Source: Streptomyces sp. XD-27 (lineage in GTDB: Bacteria; Actinomycetota; Actinomycetes; Streptomycetales; Streptomycetaceae). Taken from it: a stretch of DNA of 64,000 bases. The stretch covers positions 3,658,001 to 3,722,000 of the forward strand of contig NZ_CP130713.1 in assembly GCF_030553055.1 (NCBI RefSeq), given 5' to 3'. Numbering within the stretch: position 1 is the first letter of the stretch; each line of letters starts with the position of its first letter. The notes beneath the pieces were generated by a model that saw nothing but the letters and a program-made list of their open reading frames with translations, made no database searches and was not told where the DNA came from. Below are positions 1 through 7,822 of the stretch, piece by piece. The translations under genes were made by a program, and so were the position numbers.

Positions 1-600
1 ATGGACATCAACACCACTTCCACCACTGCCCCCATCCGCCTCGCCGTCGTCGTCGGCAGCACCCGCGAGGGCCGCTTCGCGCCGACGGTCGCGAACTGGT
101 TCGCCGATCTGGCCCGCGAGCGCGACGACATGACCGTCGACCTCGTCGACCTCGCGGAGACCGAACTCCCCGCCCGGCTCAGCAAGTCGCCCGGCCCCGA
201 GGCGACCGCCGCCCTGGCCGCCGTCACCCCGCGCCTGGACGCCGCCGACGCGTTCGCCGTCGTCACCCCCGAGTACAACCACAGCTACCCGGCGGGCCTG
301 AAGAACGCCATCGACTGGCACTACACGCAGTGGCAGGCCAAGCCCGTCGGCTTCGTCTCCTACGGCGGGATGGCCGGCGGCCTGCGCGCGGTGGAGCATC
401 TGCGCCCGGTCTTCGCCGAACTGCACGCCGTCACGGTCCGGGACACCGTCAGCTTCCACAACGTCGGGGACCGCTTCGGGCCGGACGGCCGCCCGGTCGA
501 CGACGGCGCCGACAAGGCCGCCGCCGCCATGCTCGACCAGATCGTCTGGTGGGCGCGGGCCCTGCGCGAGGCGCGCGCGGTCCGCCCGTACGGCGCCTGA
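1..600 (+). CDS. NADPH-dependent FMN reductase family protein
   Basis: Flavodoxin-like reductase of 199 residues, expected to be cytoplasmic and to use NAD(P)H to reduce FMN or a quinone/azo-type acceptor. The FMN phosphate loop is visible as GSTREGR at residues 19-25 after a hydrophobic beta strand. The second family motif, TPEYNHSYPAGLKNAIDW, lies at residues 89-106, and a YGGMAGG glycine loop at about 121-127. Length fits the family. The ATG is the first base of the window, so the ribosome binding site and any longer start cannot be judged. The GNAT gene downstream follows on the same strand after 22 bases. The physiological substrate cannot be told from sequence. Confidence 0.88.
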   Translation: MDINTTSTTAPIRLAVVVGSTREGRFAPTVANWFADLARERDDMTVDLVDLAETELPARLSKSPGPEATAALAAVTPRLDAADAFAVVTPEYNHSYPAGLKNAIDWHYTQWQAKPVGFVSYGGMAGGLRAVEHLRPVFAELHAVTVRDTVSFHNVGDRFGPDGRPVDDGADKAAAAMLDQIVWWARALREARAVRPYGA

Positions 601-622
601 ACCGGCCCGTATGCTCCGGCAC

Positions 623-1108
623 ATGGTGAGAGTCGAGCGGCTTCGGGCCGACCACGCGGCGCCCCTGCTGGCCTTCGAGCGGGAGAACCGCGCGTACTTC
701 GCGCGTTCCATACCGGACCGGGGGGACGCGTACTTCGCGGAGTTCGACGCCCGCCACCGGGCCCTGCTCGCGGAGCAGGACGCCGGTGTGATCCACTTCC
801 ACGTCGTCATGGACGAGGCCGGGGAGCTGATCGGCCGGGCCAACCTCGTGGACGTCGCGGAGGGCGCCGCCGAACTCGGCTACCGGATCGCCGAGCGCGC
901 CGCCGGCCGGGGCGTCGCGACGGCCGCGGTCCGGGAGATGTGCCGGCTGGCCGCCGCGTCGTACGGGCTGTCGGCGCTGACGGCGGCCACCACCCGCGAC
1001 AATCCGGCGTCGATGGCGGTGCTCGCACGCACCGGCTTCACCGCGGTCGGGGACATCCGGCTCGACGGTCGGCCCGGTGTCCGGTACGAGCGGCGACTCG
1101 TCGCGTAG
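623..1108 (+). CDS. GNAT family N-acetyltransferase (RimJ/RimL-like)
   Basis: Acetyl-CoA-dependent N-acetyltransferase of 161 residues. The core follows the RimJ/RimL-type pattern: ELGYRIAERAAGRGVAT is the acetyl-CoA pyrophosphate loop region, followed by an AAASYGLSALTAAT strand and the usual DNPASMAVLARTGF helix-turn. I chose the ATG at 623; an in-frame ATG at 611 adds only four residues (MLRH) and has no better ribosome site. It probably shares a transcript with the FMN reductase. It may acetylate a protein N-terminus, an amino acid or a small amine; nothing in the context decides this. Confidence 0.86.
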   Translation: MVRVERLRADHAAPLLAFERENRAYFARSIPDRGDAYFAEFDARHRALLAEQDAGVIHFHVVMDEAGELIGRANLVDVAEGAAELGYRIAERAAGRGVATAAVREMCRLAAASYGLSALTAATTRDNPASMAVLARTGFTAVGDIRLDGRPGVRYERRLVA

Positions 1109-1136
1109 CGCCTGAGCGCCATCAGGCTGAGGGCCA

Positions 1137-1880
1137 TCAGCCCGTACGGCGCCGGAACAGCGCCCCGGACAGCGCGACCCCGATCAGCGCAAGGCCGCCG
1201 CACCACGCCAGCGCGAGGGTCGCGCTGTCGCCGACGGGCCGGTCGAGCAGCAGCGCGCGCAGGGACTCGATGACCGGGGTGACGGGCTGGTGGTCGGCGA
1301 AACCGTGCAGCCAGTCCGGCATCGTCTCGATCGGCACGAACGCGCTGCTCGGGTAGGGCAGGAACATCATCAGGAAGGTGAAGCCGCCCGCCGCCTCGGG
1401 TGTCCTGGCGATCAGCCCGAAGGCCGCGGAGAGCCACGAGATCGCGAGGATGAACATCAGCAGGACGCCGCCCGCCGCCGGCCAGGCGGCGGGCGAGGCG
1501 TCCGGCCGGAAGCCGATGAGGAAGGCGACCCCGAGGACCAGGACGGTGGAGACGGCGTTGCGGATGACGCTGGAGACGACGTGTCCGGTGAGGATCGCCG
1601 TGCCGCCGACGTCCATGGACCGGAACCGGTCGATGACGCCGCCGGACATGTCCTGGCTGACGCTGACGGCGGTGGTGGCCGAGCCGTAGCCCGCGCACAG
1701 CAGCAGCACGCCGGGCACCACGTAGGTGACGTAGTCCGTGCCCGTCTCGATGGCGCCGCCGAAGAAGTAGACGAAGACGAGCATCAGCATGACGGGCAGC
1801 ATGAGCGCGGTGAGCAGGGCGTCGAGGTTGCGCCTGCTGAGCCGGACGCTCCGGCCGATCATGGTCATGGCGTCAGACAT
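1137..1880 (-). CDS. ABC-2 type transporter permease (DrrB-like)
   Basis: Membrane component of a drug or lipid exporter, 247 residues, with about six hydrophobic segments and the ABC-2 layout of DrrB-type permeases (N-terminal segment around LLTALMLPVMLMLVFVYFFG, then VVPGVLLLCAGYG and SQDMSGGVIDRFRSM). The start ATG overlaps the stop of the upstream ATP-binding gene by 8 bases, so the two are translationally coupled and form one transporter. The divergent TetR gene beyond the ATPase probably controls the pair. The exported compound is unknown; DrrAB relatives export daunorubicin, but such pairs are common in Streptomyces and often orphan. Confidence 0.9.
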   Translation of the reverse strand: MSDAMTMIGRSVRLSRRNLDALLTALMLPVMLMLVFVYFFGGAIETGTDYVTYVVPGVLLLCAGYGSATTAVSVSQDMSGGVIDRFRSMDVGGTAILTGHVVSSVIRNAVSTVLVLGVAFLIGFRPDASPAAWPAAGGVLLMFILAISWLSAAFGLIARTPEAAGGFTFLMMFLPYPSSAFVPIETMPDWLHGFADHQPVTPVIESLRALLLDRPVGDSATLALAWCGGLALIGVALSGALFRRRTG

Positions 1881-2889
1881 GGAGGTCCTCCTTTGACGAA
1901 GACGAAGCGGGAGAAGCGGGAGACGGTGCGGTGGCGGCGGTCCCGGTGAGGGCCAGGAAGACGTCGTCGAGGGTGGCGCTGTGCAGCGTGAACCGGTCGA
2001 GCGCGCGCCCGCCGGGGTCGACCTCCGCCAGCAGCGCCCGCACGTGGGCGGCGCTCCCGTCGGTCGCCAGCCCCAGCGTCAGCCGCTCGGCGTCGTCCCG
2101 TACGGCCCGCAGGCCGAGGTCGCGGGCGGCGCGCGCGTAGTCGGCGGCACTGGCGAAGACCAGGTCCAGACGGTGGCCCGCCACGCTCCGCTTGAGGTCG
2201 GCGGCGGTGCCCTCGGCGACCACCCGGCCGCCGTCGACCACCGCGATCCGGTCCGCGAGCTGGTCCGCCTCCTCCAGGTACTGGGTGGTGAGGAAGACCG
2301 TGACGCCGTCGCCGACCAGGCCCCTGACGGCCTCCCACATCGCCTGGCGGCTGCGCGGGTCCAGCCCGGTCGTCGGCTCGTCCAGGAAGATGACCTCGGG
2401 GCGGACCACCAGCCCCGCGGCGATGTCCAGGCGGCGGCGCATCCCGCCGGAGTACGTGCCCGCCGTCCGGCCGCCGGCGGCCACCAGGTCGAACTGCTCC
2501 AGGAGTTCCTCGGCGCGGCGGTGCGCGTCCCGCCGGGACAGCCCGCGCAGACGGCCCATCATGCGCAGGTTCTCCACCCCGGTCTGCATCTCGTCGACCG
2601 CCGCGTACTGGCCGGTGAGGCTGATGGCGCGGCGCACGGCGGCGCGCTCCCGTACGACGTCGTGCCCGGCGACCCGGGCGGTGCCGCGGTCCGGCTCGCT
2701 GAGCGTGGCCAGGATCCGGACGGTGGTGGTCTTGCCCGCGCCGTTGGGGCCGAGCAGCGCGAAGACGCTGCCGCGCGCCACCCGCAGATCGACTCCGGTC
2801 AGGACGCGCACCGCCCCGTAGGACTTGTGCAGGCCGTGCGCCTCGACGGCCGCATCGCGGGCCGGTTCGTGGGCCGCTTCGTGGGTCAT
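1873..2889 (-). CDS. ABC transporter ATP-binding protein (DrrA-like, daunorubicin resistance family)
   Basis: ATPase subunit of the exporter completed by the overlapping permease gene. Walker A is GPNGAGKTTTVRIL, the signature is YSGGMRRRLDIAAG, Walker B is VIFLDEPTTGLD, and the DrrA-type region QTGVENLRMMGRLRGLSRRDA is present. The C-terminal 100 residues match the DrrA extension. I place the start at 2889, where the ATG has a GGGGAGCGGGGGC leader on the minus strand. A start at 2925 is open but would place the operator palindrome inside the coding region. Regulation: two direct operator copies lie just upstream, shared with the divergent TetR gene. Confidence 0.92.
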   Translation of the reverse strand: MTHEAAHEPARDAAVEAHGLHKSYGAVRVLTGVDLRVARGSVFALLGPNGAGKTTTVRILATLSEPDRGTARVAGHDVVRERAAVRRAISLTGQYAAVDEMQTGVENLRMMGRLRGLSRRDAHRRAEELLEQFDLVAAGGRTAGTYSGGMRRRLDIAAGLVVRPEVIFLDEPTTGLDPRSRQAMWEAVRGLVGDGVTVFLTTQYLEEADQLADRIAVVDGGRVVAEGTAADLKRSVAGHRLDLVFASAADYARAARDLGLRAVRDDAERLTLGLATDGSAAHVRALLAEVDPGGRALDRFTLHSATLDDVFLALTGTAATAPSPASPASSSSKEDLHV

Positions 2890-2914
2890 GCCCCCGCTCC
2901 CCTCACACTCTTCT

Positions 2915-2950
2915 GCGTATGCCATACGCTTTACTGCGTAAGGTATACAC
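2915..2950. promoter_or_regulatory. Tandem TetR-type operator between exporter and regulator
   Basis: A perfect 15-bp palindrome, GCGTATGCCATACGC (2915-2929), is followed 21 bp downstream by a second, less perfect copy, GCGTAAGGTATACAC (2936-2950). The 21-bp phase is two helical turns, so two repressor dimers would sit on one face of the DNA. The site lies between the divergent exporter and TetR genes and probably controls both. Confidence 0.75.
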
Positions 2951-2976
2951 AGAACTAGGATGGGCGGTCAACCGGA

Positions 2977-3747
2977 ATGAGGGCGGAGGCACGCGAGGCC
3001 ATGGGACACGACAGCGGCACGGGCCTGCCGCCGAGCATCGAAGCGGCCTGGGGCCTGCGCGAACGCCCCACCAAGGGCCCCAAGCGCGGGCTGAGCCTGG
3101 ACCGGATCGTGGCGGGCGCGGTGCGGGTCGCCGCCGCCGAGGGCCTCCCGGCGGTCTCCATGGGCCGGGTCGCCAAGGAGCTCGGCGTCTCCACGATGTC
3201 GCTCTACCGCTATGTGGCCGCCAAGGACGAACTGCTCGCCCTCATGGCCGACGCCGCGTACGGCACGCCCCCGGAGCCGCGGCCGGACCTGGGCTGGCGG
3301 CACGAACTGACCCGCTGGGCCCATGAGATGCGCGCCGCGCTGCTCGACCACCCCTGGGCCCTGCGGATCCCGATCAGTGGCCCGCCCATCACCCCGCACC
3401 AACTCGCGTGGTTCGAGCGGGCGCTCGCCGCCCTGGCCGGCACCCGCCTCGGCGAGGGCGAGAAGGTCTCCGTGGTGATGCTGGTCAGCGGGCATGTGAA
3501 GGCCGACGCGACCCTGTACGCGGAGTTCGGCGCGGCCTTGCGGGCGGCGGACTCCTCCCCGCAGGACTTCATGCGCTCCTACGGCCGCACCCTGTCCCGA
3601 CTGACGGACGCCGAACGCTTCCCCGCCCTGACCGCGGCCCTCGCCGCGGGCGCCGTCGACAAGCCGGACGGCCCGGACGACGAGTTCGTCTTCGGGCTGG
3701 ACCGGATCCTCGACGGCATCGAGGTCCTGATGCGCGACCGCGCCTGA
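2977..3747 (+). CDS. TetR/AcrR family transcriptional regulator
   Basis: Repressor of up to 256 residues. The N-terminal helix-turn-helix is clear: LDRIVAGAVRVAAAEGLPAV then MGRVAKELGVSTMSLYRYVAAKDELLALM, a textbook TetR DNA-binding domain starting about residue 45. The rest is an all-alpha ligand/dimer domain of the TetR_C class, with helices around DHPWALRIPISGPPITPHQLAWFE. Start is 2977 or the in-frame ATG at 3001, which has a purine-rich GGGCGGAG leader. It is divergent from the DrrAB-type exporter with the paired operator between them, so it most likely represses the exporter and itself until a ligand binds. Confidence 0.9.
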   Translation: MRAEAREAMGHDSGTGLPPSIEAAWGLRERPTKGPKRGLSLDRIVAGAVRVAAAEGLPAVSMGRVAKELGVSTMSLYRYVAAKDELLALMADAAYGTPPEPRPDLGWRHELTRWAHEMRAALLDHPWALRIPISGPPITPHQLAWFERALAALAGTRLGEGEKVSVVMLVSGHVKADATLYAEFGAALRAADSSPQDFMRSYGRTLSRLTDAERFPALTAALAAGAVDKPDGPDDEFVFGLDRILDGIEVLMRDRA

Positions 3748-3858
3748 CGCCCGGGCCGGGCGCGACGTGCGGCGGCGCGACGTGCGGCCGCGCCTGACGC
3801 CCGACCGGGCGTGACGTGCGGCCGCGCCTGACGCCCGACCGGGCGTGACGTGCGGCCG
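3741..3858. repeat. 34-bp tandem repeat with internal hairpins
   Basis: Two exact 34-bp units (3791-3824 and 3825-3858) follow a degenerate longer copy (3741-3790) that begins in the last codons of the TetR gene. Each unit contains the inverted repeat ACGCCCG/CGGGCGT separated by two bases, so transcripts can form a row of small hairpins. It sits between convergent genes and may act as a terminator. No spacer separates the units. Confidence 0.7.
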
Positions 3859-3897
3859 CAGCTGAGCCCCGCCGCGCGGTCCCGGACCGCCTGCGCC

Positions 3898-4305
3898 TCA
3901 GCCCAGCTCGTGGCCGGTCGTCGCGTCGACGTGCTCCGGTACGGGGTCGTGCCGGTCGCCCACCGTCGACGTGCCCGACGGCTCGAACAGCAGCAGCGCC
4001 GCCCCGTCGGCGGACGACGGCTTGTGCTCCGTACCGCGCGGAACGACGTACACCGACCCGCGCGGCAGGACGACCTCGCGCTCGTCCGGATCCCGCAGGG
4101 CGATCGTCAGCTCGCCGTCGAGGACCAGGAAGAACTCGTCGGTGGTGTCGTGGGCGTGCCACAGGTGCTCGCCCGCCACCTTGGCGATCCGTACGTCGTA
4201 GTCGTTCACGCGGGTCACGATCCGGGGGCTCCACAGGGCCTCGAAGCTCGCCAGCGCGGTCTGGAGGTCGATCGGTTCGCTGTTCACAGGGCGTTCGCTG
4301 TTCAT
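3898..4305 (-). CDS. Cupin domain-containing protein
   Basis: Small single-domain cupin of 135 residues (128 if the in-frame ATG at 4284 is used). Cupin motif 1 reads HLWHAHDTTDEFFLVLDGE, with the two His and Glu that hold the metal. Motif 2 is GSVYVVPRGTEHKP with the third His. Cupins of this size act as isomerases, dioxygenases or sensors; nothing identifies the substrate. It is divergent from the GlxA-type regulator, with only about 50 bp between, so that regulator is a plausible controller. Confidence 0.87.
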   Translation of the reverse strand: MNSERPVNSEPIDLQTALASFEALWSPRIVTRVNDYDVRIAKVAGEHLWHAHDTTDEFFLVLDGELTIALRDPDEREVVLPRGSVYVVPRGTEHKPSSADGAALLLFEPSGTSTVGDRHDPVPEHVDATTGHELG

Positions 4306-4357
4306 ACGGCGATCATGCGCGGTGACGGGACCGCCGCGTGAGTGCTAGGAATCGCAT

Positions 4358-5341
4358 ATGCCGCAAGATTCCTCGCAGGCGGGCGCGTGCCGTCCGCCGC
4401 ACCGGGTGGCCGTGATCGTCGGCGAGGGCTCCAACCCCTTCGAACTGGGCGTGGCCACCGAGATATTCGGGCTGCGCCGCCCCGAGCTGGGCATCCCCTG
4501 GTACGACTTCGCCCTCTGCGCCGCCTCCCCGGCGGTCGCCGTGCACGCCGGGTTCTTCACCCTCTCCGGCGTCGCCGGACTCGACGCGGCCGACGCCGCC
4601 GACACCGTGATCGTGCCGAACCGCCCCGATCCGCACGTCCCCGCCGACCCGGCGGTACTGGCCGCGATCCGACGCGCGGCGCTGCGCGGTGCCCGGCTGG
4701 TGAGCTTCTGCACCGGTGCGTTCACGCTCGCGGCGGCGGGCGTCCTCGACGGGCGGCGGGCCACCACGCACTGGCGCTGGGCGGAGTCCTTCGCCGCCCG
4801 CCATCCCGCCGTACGCCTCGAACCGGACGTGCTGTTCGTCGAGGACGGCCAGGTGCTGACGGCGGCGGGCAGCGCGGCAGCGCTCGACCTCAGCCTGCAT
4901 CTCGTACGCCGCGACCACGGCGCCGAGGCGGCCAACGCGGTCAGCCGCCGACTGGTGTTCGCCGCCCACCGGGACGGCGGGCAGCGGCAGTTCGTCGAGC
5001 GCCCCGTCCCCGAGGTCCCGGACGAGTCCCTCGCCCCCGTACTGGACTGGGTACGGGAGCGGCTCGACCGGCCGCTGACGGTGCCGGACCTCGCGGACCG
5101 CGCGGCGGTCAGCGCCGCCACGCTGCACCGGCGGTTCCGCGCCCAGTTGGGCACCACCCCGCTGGCGTGGCTCACCGGCGAGCGGGTCGCGCTGGCCTGC
5201 CGACTGATGGAACGCGGGGAGCAGCGGCTGGACCGGGTGGCCCGGCTCAGCGGCCTCGGCACGGCGGCGAACCTGCGGACGCAGCTGCGTCGCAGGACGG
5301 GGCTGAGCCCGACGGCGTACCGGGCGCGGTTCGGCCCGTGA
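4358..5341 (+). CDS. GlxA family transcriptional regulator (DJ-1/PfpI domain + AraC HTH)
   Basis: 327-residue activator with two parts. The N-terminal DJ-1/PfpI-like domain (about residues 10-180) carries the nucleophile-elbow motif FCTGAFTLAAAGVLDGRRATTHW. The C-terminal AraC domain (about 225-325) has both helix-turn-helix units, DLADRAAVSAATLHRRFRAQ and RVARLSGLGTAANLRTQLRR, ending in the usual GLSPTAYRARF. The ATG is preceded by AGTGCTAGGAATCGCAT rather than a strong ribosome site. Divergent from the cupin gene. Family members regulate amine, nicotinate or arginine catabolism or stress genes; the effector here is unknown. Confidence 0.93.
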   Translation: MPQDSSQAGACRPPHRVAVIVGEGSNPFELGVATEIFGLRRPELGIPWYDFALCAASPAVAVHAGFFTLSGVAGLDAADAADTVIVPNRPDPHVPADPAVLAAIRRAALRGARLVSFCTGAFTLAAAGVLDGRRATTHWRWAESFAARHPAVRLEPDVLFVEDGQVLTAAGSAAALDLSLHLVRRDHGAEAANAVSRRLVFAAHRDGGQRQFVERPVPEVPDESLAPVLDWVRERLDRPLTVPDLADRAAVSAATLHRRFRAQLGTTPLAWLTGERVALACRLMERGEQRLDRVARLSGLGTAANLRTQLRRRTGLSPTAYRARFGP

Positions 5342-5442
5342 TCCCGCGCGGTCCGTCGCGCACCGCACACCGGGCCCGCACAACCATTCGGTAGCGTCAG
5401 ACCGTCATCTGTGGTGAATCCACAGGGGAGGGGAAGGCTTTC

Positions 5443-6411
5443 ATGACGCGCTTCCGCATATCCGGAACATCTCGCGTATCCCGCATATCTCGCACGTCCC
5501 GTCGTGCCCGTGGCGCGCTGACCGTCGCGCTGGCCGCGGGCTCGCTCGCGCCGCTGCTCACCGTCGCGGCGGCCCAGCCCGCGGGCGCCACCACCGCGCC
5601 GGTGAGCTGCACTTCGGCGAGGCCGGGGCTGGCCGACAAGCTCGCCAAGGACATCGACGCGGCGCTGCGCGGACGGTCCGCGACCACCGCCGTCTCGCTG
5701 CACGACCGCACCACGAACACGGTGTGCACGCTGCGCGGGGACAAGAAGTACGACTCGGCGAGCGTCGTGAAGGTGACCGTCCTGGCCACGCTGCTGTGGG
5801 ACGCCAAGAACCAGGGCCGCCTCCTCACCGAGCGCGAGTCCCAGCTCGCCACCAAGATGATCACCGCGTCGGACAACGCCTCGACCAGCGCGCTGTGGAA
5901 GCAGCTCGGCATGACCAAGATCAAACGCTTCCTGACGGCGGCCGGGATGACGCAGACCGTGCCGGGCAGCGGCGGCTACTGGGGCCTGACGCAGATCACC
6001 GCGCGCGACGAGCAGAAGCTGATGGACCTGCTGACCGCGCGGAACGCGGTCCTCAGCGACAAGTCCCGCGCGTACGTCCTCAAGCTGATGAACAAGGTCG
6101 TCTCCTCCCAGCGTTGGGGAACCCCGGCGGGCGCGCCGAGCACCGCGAAGATCCACGTCAAGAACGGCTGGCTGTCGCGCGCCACGCACGGCTGGCGGGT
6201 GCACAGCGTCGGCGCGTTCACCGGCGGCGGCCACGACTACACGATCACGGTCCTCACGCACGACAGCCGGACCATGAACGACGGCGTCGCCACGATCCAG
6301 GCCGTCTCCCGCGCGATCCACAAGGACCTCGCCCCGACGGTGTCGGTGACGGAGCGCTACACCCCGACCAGCACGCCGCGGGAGGTACTGCCCGCGCTGC
6401 CTCCGTCGTAG
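5443..6411 (+). CDS. Secreted serine hydrolase (class A beta-lactamase-like)
   Basis: 322-residue exported protein. An Arg-rich N-terminus and a hydrophobic stretch (GALTVALAAGSLAPLLTVAAA) form a signal peptide cleaved near QPAGA-TT. The serine penicilloyl-enzyme motifs are visible: SxxK as SVVK in SASVVKVTVLATLLW, SDN in MITASDNASTSALW, and KNG (a KTG variant) in HVKNGWL. There is no clear Glu166-type omega loop, so a D,D-peptidase or esterase role is at least as likely as antibiotic hydrolysis. The first 20 residues are a short degenerate repeat of (R)ISxTSR. A hairpin terminator follows the stop. Confidence 0.87.
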   Translation: MTRFRISGTSRVSRISRTSRRARGALTVALAAGSLAPLLTVAAAQPAGATTAPVSCTSARPGLADKLAKDIDAALRGRSATTAVSLHDRTTNTVCTLRGDKKYDSASVVKVTVLATLLWDAKNQGRLLTERESQLATKMITASDNASTSALWKQLGMTKIKRFLTAAGMTQTVPGSGGYWGLTQITARDEQKLMDLLTARNAVLSDKSRAYVLKLMNKVVSSQRWGTPAGAPSTAKIHVKNGWLSRATHGWRVHSVGAFTGGGHDYTITVLTHDSRTMNDGVATIQAVSRAIHKDLAPTVSVTERYTPTSTPREVLPALPPS

Positions 6412-6423
6412 GGCTCATCCGAC

Positions 6424-6449
6424 GGCGGCCCCGCGCTCGCGGGGCCGCC
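6424..6449 (+). terminator. Hairpin after the serine hydrolase gene
   Basis: Perfect 11-bp GC-only stem (GGCGGCCCCGC pairing with GCGGGGCCGCC) with a GCTC loop, 12 bases after the stop codon and just before the stop of the convergent GntR gene. No U-run, as is usual in Streptomyces; it may serve both genes. Confidence 0.75.
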
Positions 6450-6479
6450 CGCTCGGGTTCCGCCGTTCGCGTTCCTTCG

Positions 6480-7238
6480 CTAGGCGTCGAAGTCGTACTC
6501 GAGCACGTACGCGGCCGAGTCCAGGATCATCTCGTTGACTTCCACAGCGCGGCCGCCATCCGCGAATGCCGTACGGAAGATGAGGACCACGGGCGTGCCA
6601 ACGCTGAGGCTGAGCCGGTTCGCCTCCTCCTGGGACGGCATGCGACAGCGGATCTCTTCACGGAAGCGAACCGGCTTCTGGCCCAGTTCCGCCAGCCGTG
6701 CGTAGATGCCGCCGGGACCGGTGTCCTCCTGCGTGATCGCCGAGTCGGCCACCAGGTCGGCAGGTAGATAGCTCGTGGCCAGCAGCACCGGCTTGCCTTC
6801 GAGGACAAAGCGGCGGCTGCGCACGCACGCCGGTTGGTCAGCCTCGATACCGAGCACGTTGGCGATGGCCGCGGGCGCCGGTGCCTCGGTGACCGTCACC
6901 TGATCGACGACCAATTCCCGGCCGCCGGTGTCGGCCGACCAGATGGACTGGCCCTCGCCCCACTGCTCCAGTGCGAGCCGCTCGATGCCTCGTCGCCGCA
7001 ACGGCTGGAAGTCACGGACGAAGACGCCCGCGCCCCTCCGCGCCTCCGTGATCCCCTCGCTCTGCAGAACGCCGAGCGCCTGCCGTGCGGTCATGCGGGC
7101 GACCTCGTACGTGGCCATGAGGTCGTTTTCGCCGGGCAGCCGATCACCTGGGCCGTACTCGCCAGCCCTGATCGCCTCCTTCAGCGCCTCAGCAATGCGC
7201 TGGTACTTCGGCTGGCGGCCGTTGCCCTTGGCGGCCAT
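6480..7238 (-). CDS. GntR family transcriptional regulator (HutC/UTRA type)
   Basis: 252 residues. The winged helix is at the N-terminus (KYQRIAEALKEAIRAGEYGPGDRLPGENDL, then VARMTARQALGVLQSEGITEARRGAGVFV), followed by a UTRA ligand-binding domain with the usual RSRRFVLEGKPVLLATSYLPADLV strand pattern. HutC-type regulators sense small metabolites or, in actinomycete integrative plasmids, control transfer genes (KorSA type). It is divergent from a pair of small ORFs of a kind I associate with plasmid-derived or streptomycete-specific modules. No integrase or attachment site is visible, so a remnant is possible but unproven. Confidence 0.9.
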   Translation of the reverse strand: MAAKGNGRQPKYQRIAEALKEAIRAGEYGPGDRLPGENDLMATYEVARMTARQALGVLQSEGITEARRGAGVFVRDFQPLRRRGIERLALEQWGEGQSIWSADTGGRELVVDQVTVTEAPAPAAIANVLGIEADQPACVRSRRFVLEGKPVLLATSYLPADLVADSAITQEDTGPGGIYARLAELGQKPVRFREEIRCRMPSQEEANRLSLSVGTPVVLIFRTAFADGGRAVEVNEMILDSAAYVLEYDFDA

Positions 7239-7331
7239 ACGCCCTCCTCGCTCTGACTACTGCCCTCGTCGGGCCGGCGCCGCGCCACGGCCCCACCCAC
7301 CCCATCCCCTTCGGGGCCCGACGGCACGCCG

Positions 7332-7430
7332 ATGCCGCAGCTCGCCCCGCCTGCGGAGCCGGGCTCAGCGCCGCCGTGGCCCACGGGGTTGGTGCTGGCC
7401 GTGCACGGGCTGGAGGTGGTGGCCCGATGA
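7332..7430 (+). CDS. Possible small ORF overlapping the next gene (32 residues)
   Basis: A 32-residue reading frame from an ATG at 7332 whose stop overlaps the start of the next gene as ATGA, the usual sign of translational coupling. The C-terminal sequence LVLAVHGLEVVAR looks protein-like. There is no strong ribosome site and I recognise no family. It may simply be leader sequence. Reported because the overlap is exact and the frame is open back to about 7257. Confidence 0.3.
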   Translation: MPQLAPPAEPGSAPPWPTGLVLAVHGLEVVAR

Positions 7431-7723
7431 ACGCGCCGCGGCTGCTGCCCTGGGCCAGCCCGGAGGGCAAACCGTGCCGCCTCGCAGGCGACGGCACCGG
7501 CTACGTCTCGCGGCTGGCCGACGACATGGAGGCCGTACAGCTCCGCATGGGCACCGAACTGCTCGGCTACGCCGGAGAGATGCTGGACGACCGCAAGGCC
7601 ACCGCCGACGAGCTGCGCTTCCTCGGCAACCGCCTGTGCGAGTCCCTGCGCGACGCGCTCCGGGTCGCCGAAAGCCGCGGCGAGCGGGTTCCCGCACCCG
7701 ACGACGAAGGGCTGGCCCCCTGA
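7427..7723 (+). CDS. Conserved small hypothetical protein (streptomycete type)
   Basis: 98 residues, starting MNAPRLLPWASPEGKPC. The N-terminal PW.SPEGKPC.L pattern, the amphipathic middle (SRLADDMEAVQLRMGTELL) and the C-terminal LRFLGNRLCESLRDALRVAES resemble small uncharacterised proteins I recall from many streptomycetes, usually beside GntR or HTH regulators; this is memory, not a search. The protein looks cytoplasmic and alpha-helical, with no membrane segment and no catalytic motif. The ATG overlaps the stop of a 32-residue upstream frame. It is divergent from the GntR gene and may be its target. Function unknown. Confidence 0.75.
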   Translation: MNAPRLLPWASPEGKPCRLAGDGTGYVSRLADDMEAVQLRMGTELLGYAGEMLDDRKATADELRFLGNRLCESLRDALRVAESRGERVPAPDDEGLAP

Positions 7724-7748
7724 CCGACCGCTGAGCTGCCGCCACGGG

Positions 7749-7777
7749 CCGTCCGCCCCTCCCCCAGGGGCGGACGG
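7749..7777. terminator. Bidirectional hairpin between convergent genes
   Basis: Perfect 12-bp stem (CCGTCCGCCCCT pairing with AGGGGCGGACGG) around a five-C loop, between the stops of the small hypothetical gene and the convergent MFS exporter gene. It is well placed to end transcription from both sides. Confidence 0.75.
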
Positions 7778-7822
7778 AAGCCCGTCGCGAGCCCGTCCGT
7801 ATCGCCTGTCGCCGCCGCGGCG

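Noticed and set aside
3741..3858. CRISPR-like array
   Set aside because: Units are contiguous with no spacers, and no cas genes are present.
6480..7723. Integrative plasmid (AICE) remnant around the GntR gene
   Set aside because: Only a regulator and small ORFs; no integrase, excisionase, replication or tra gene and no direct att repeats or tRNA.
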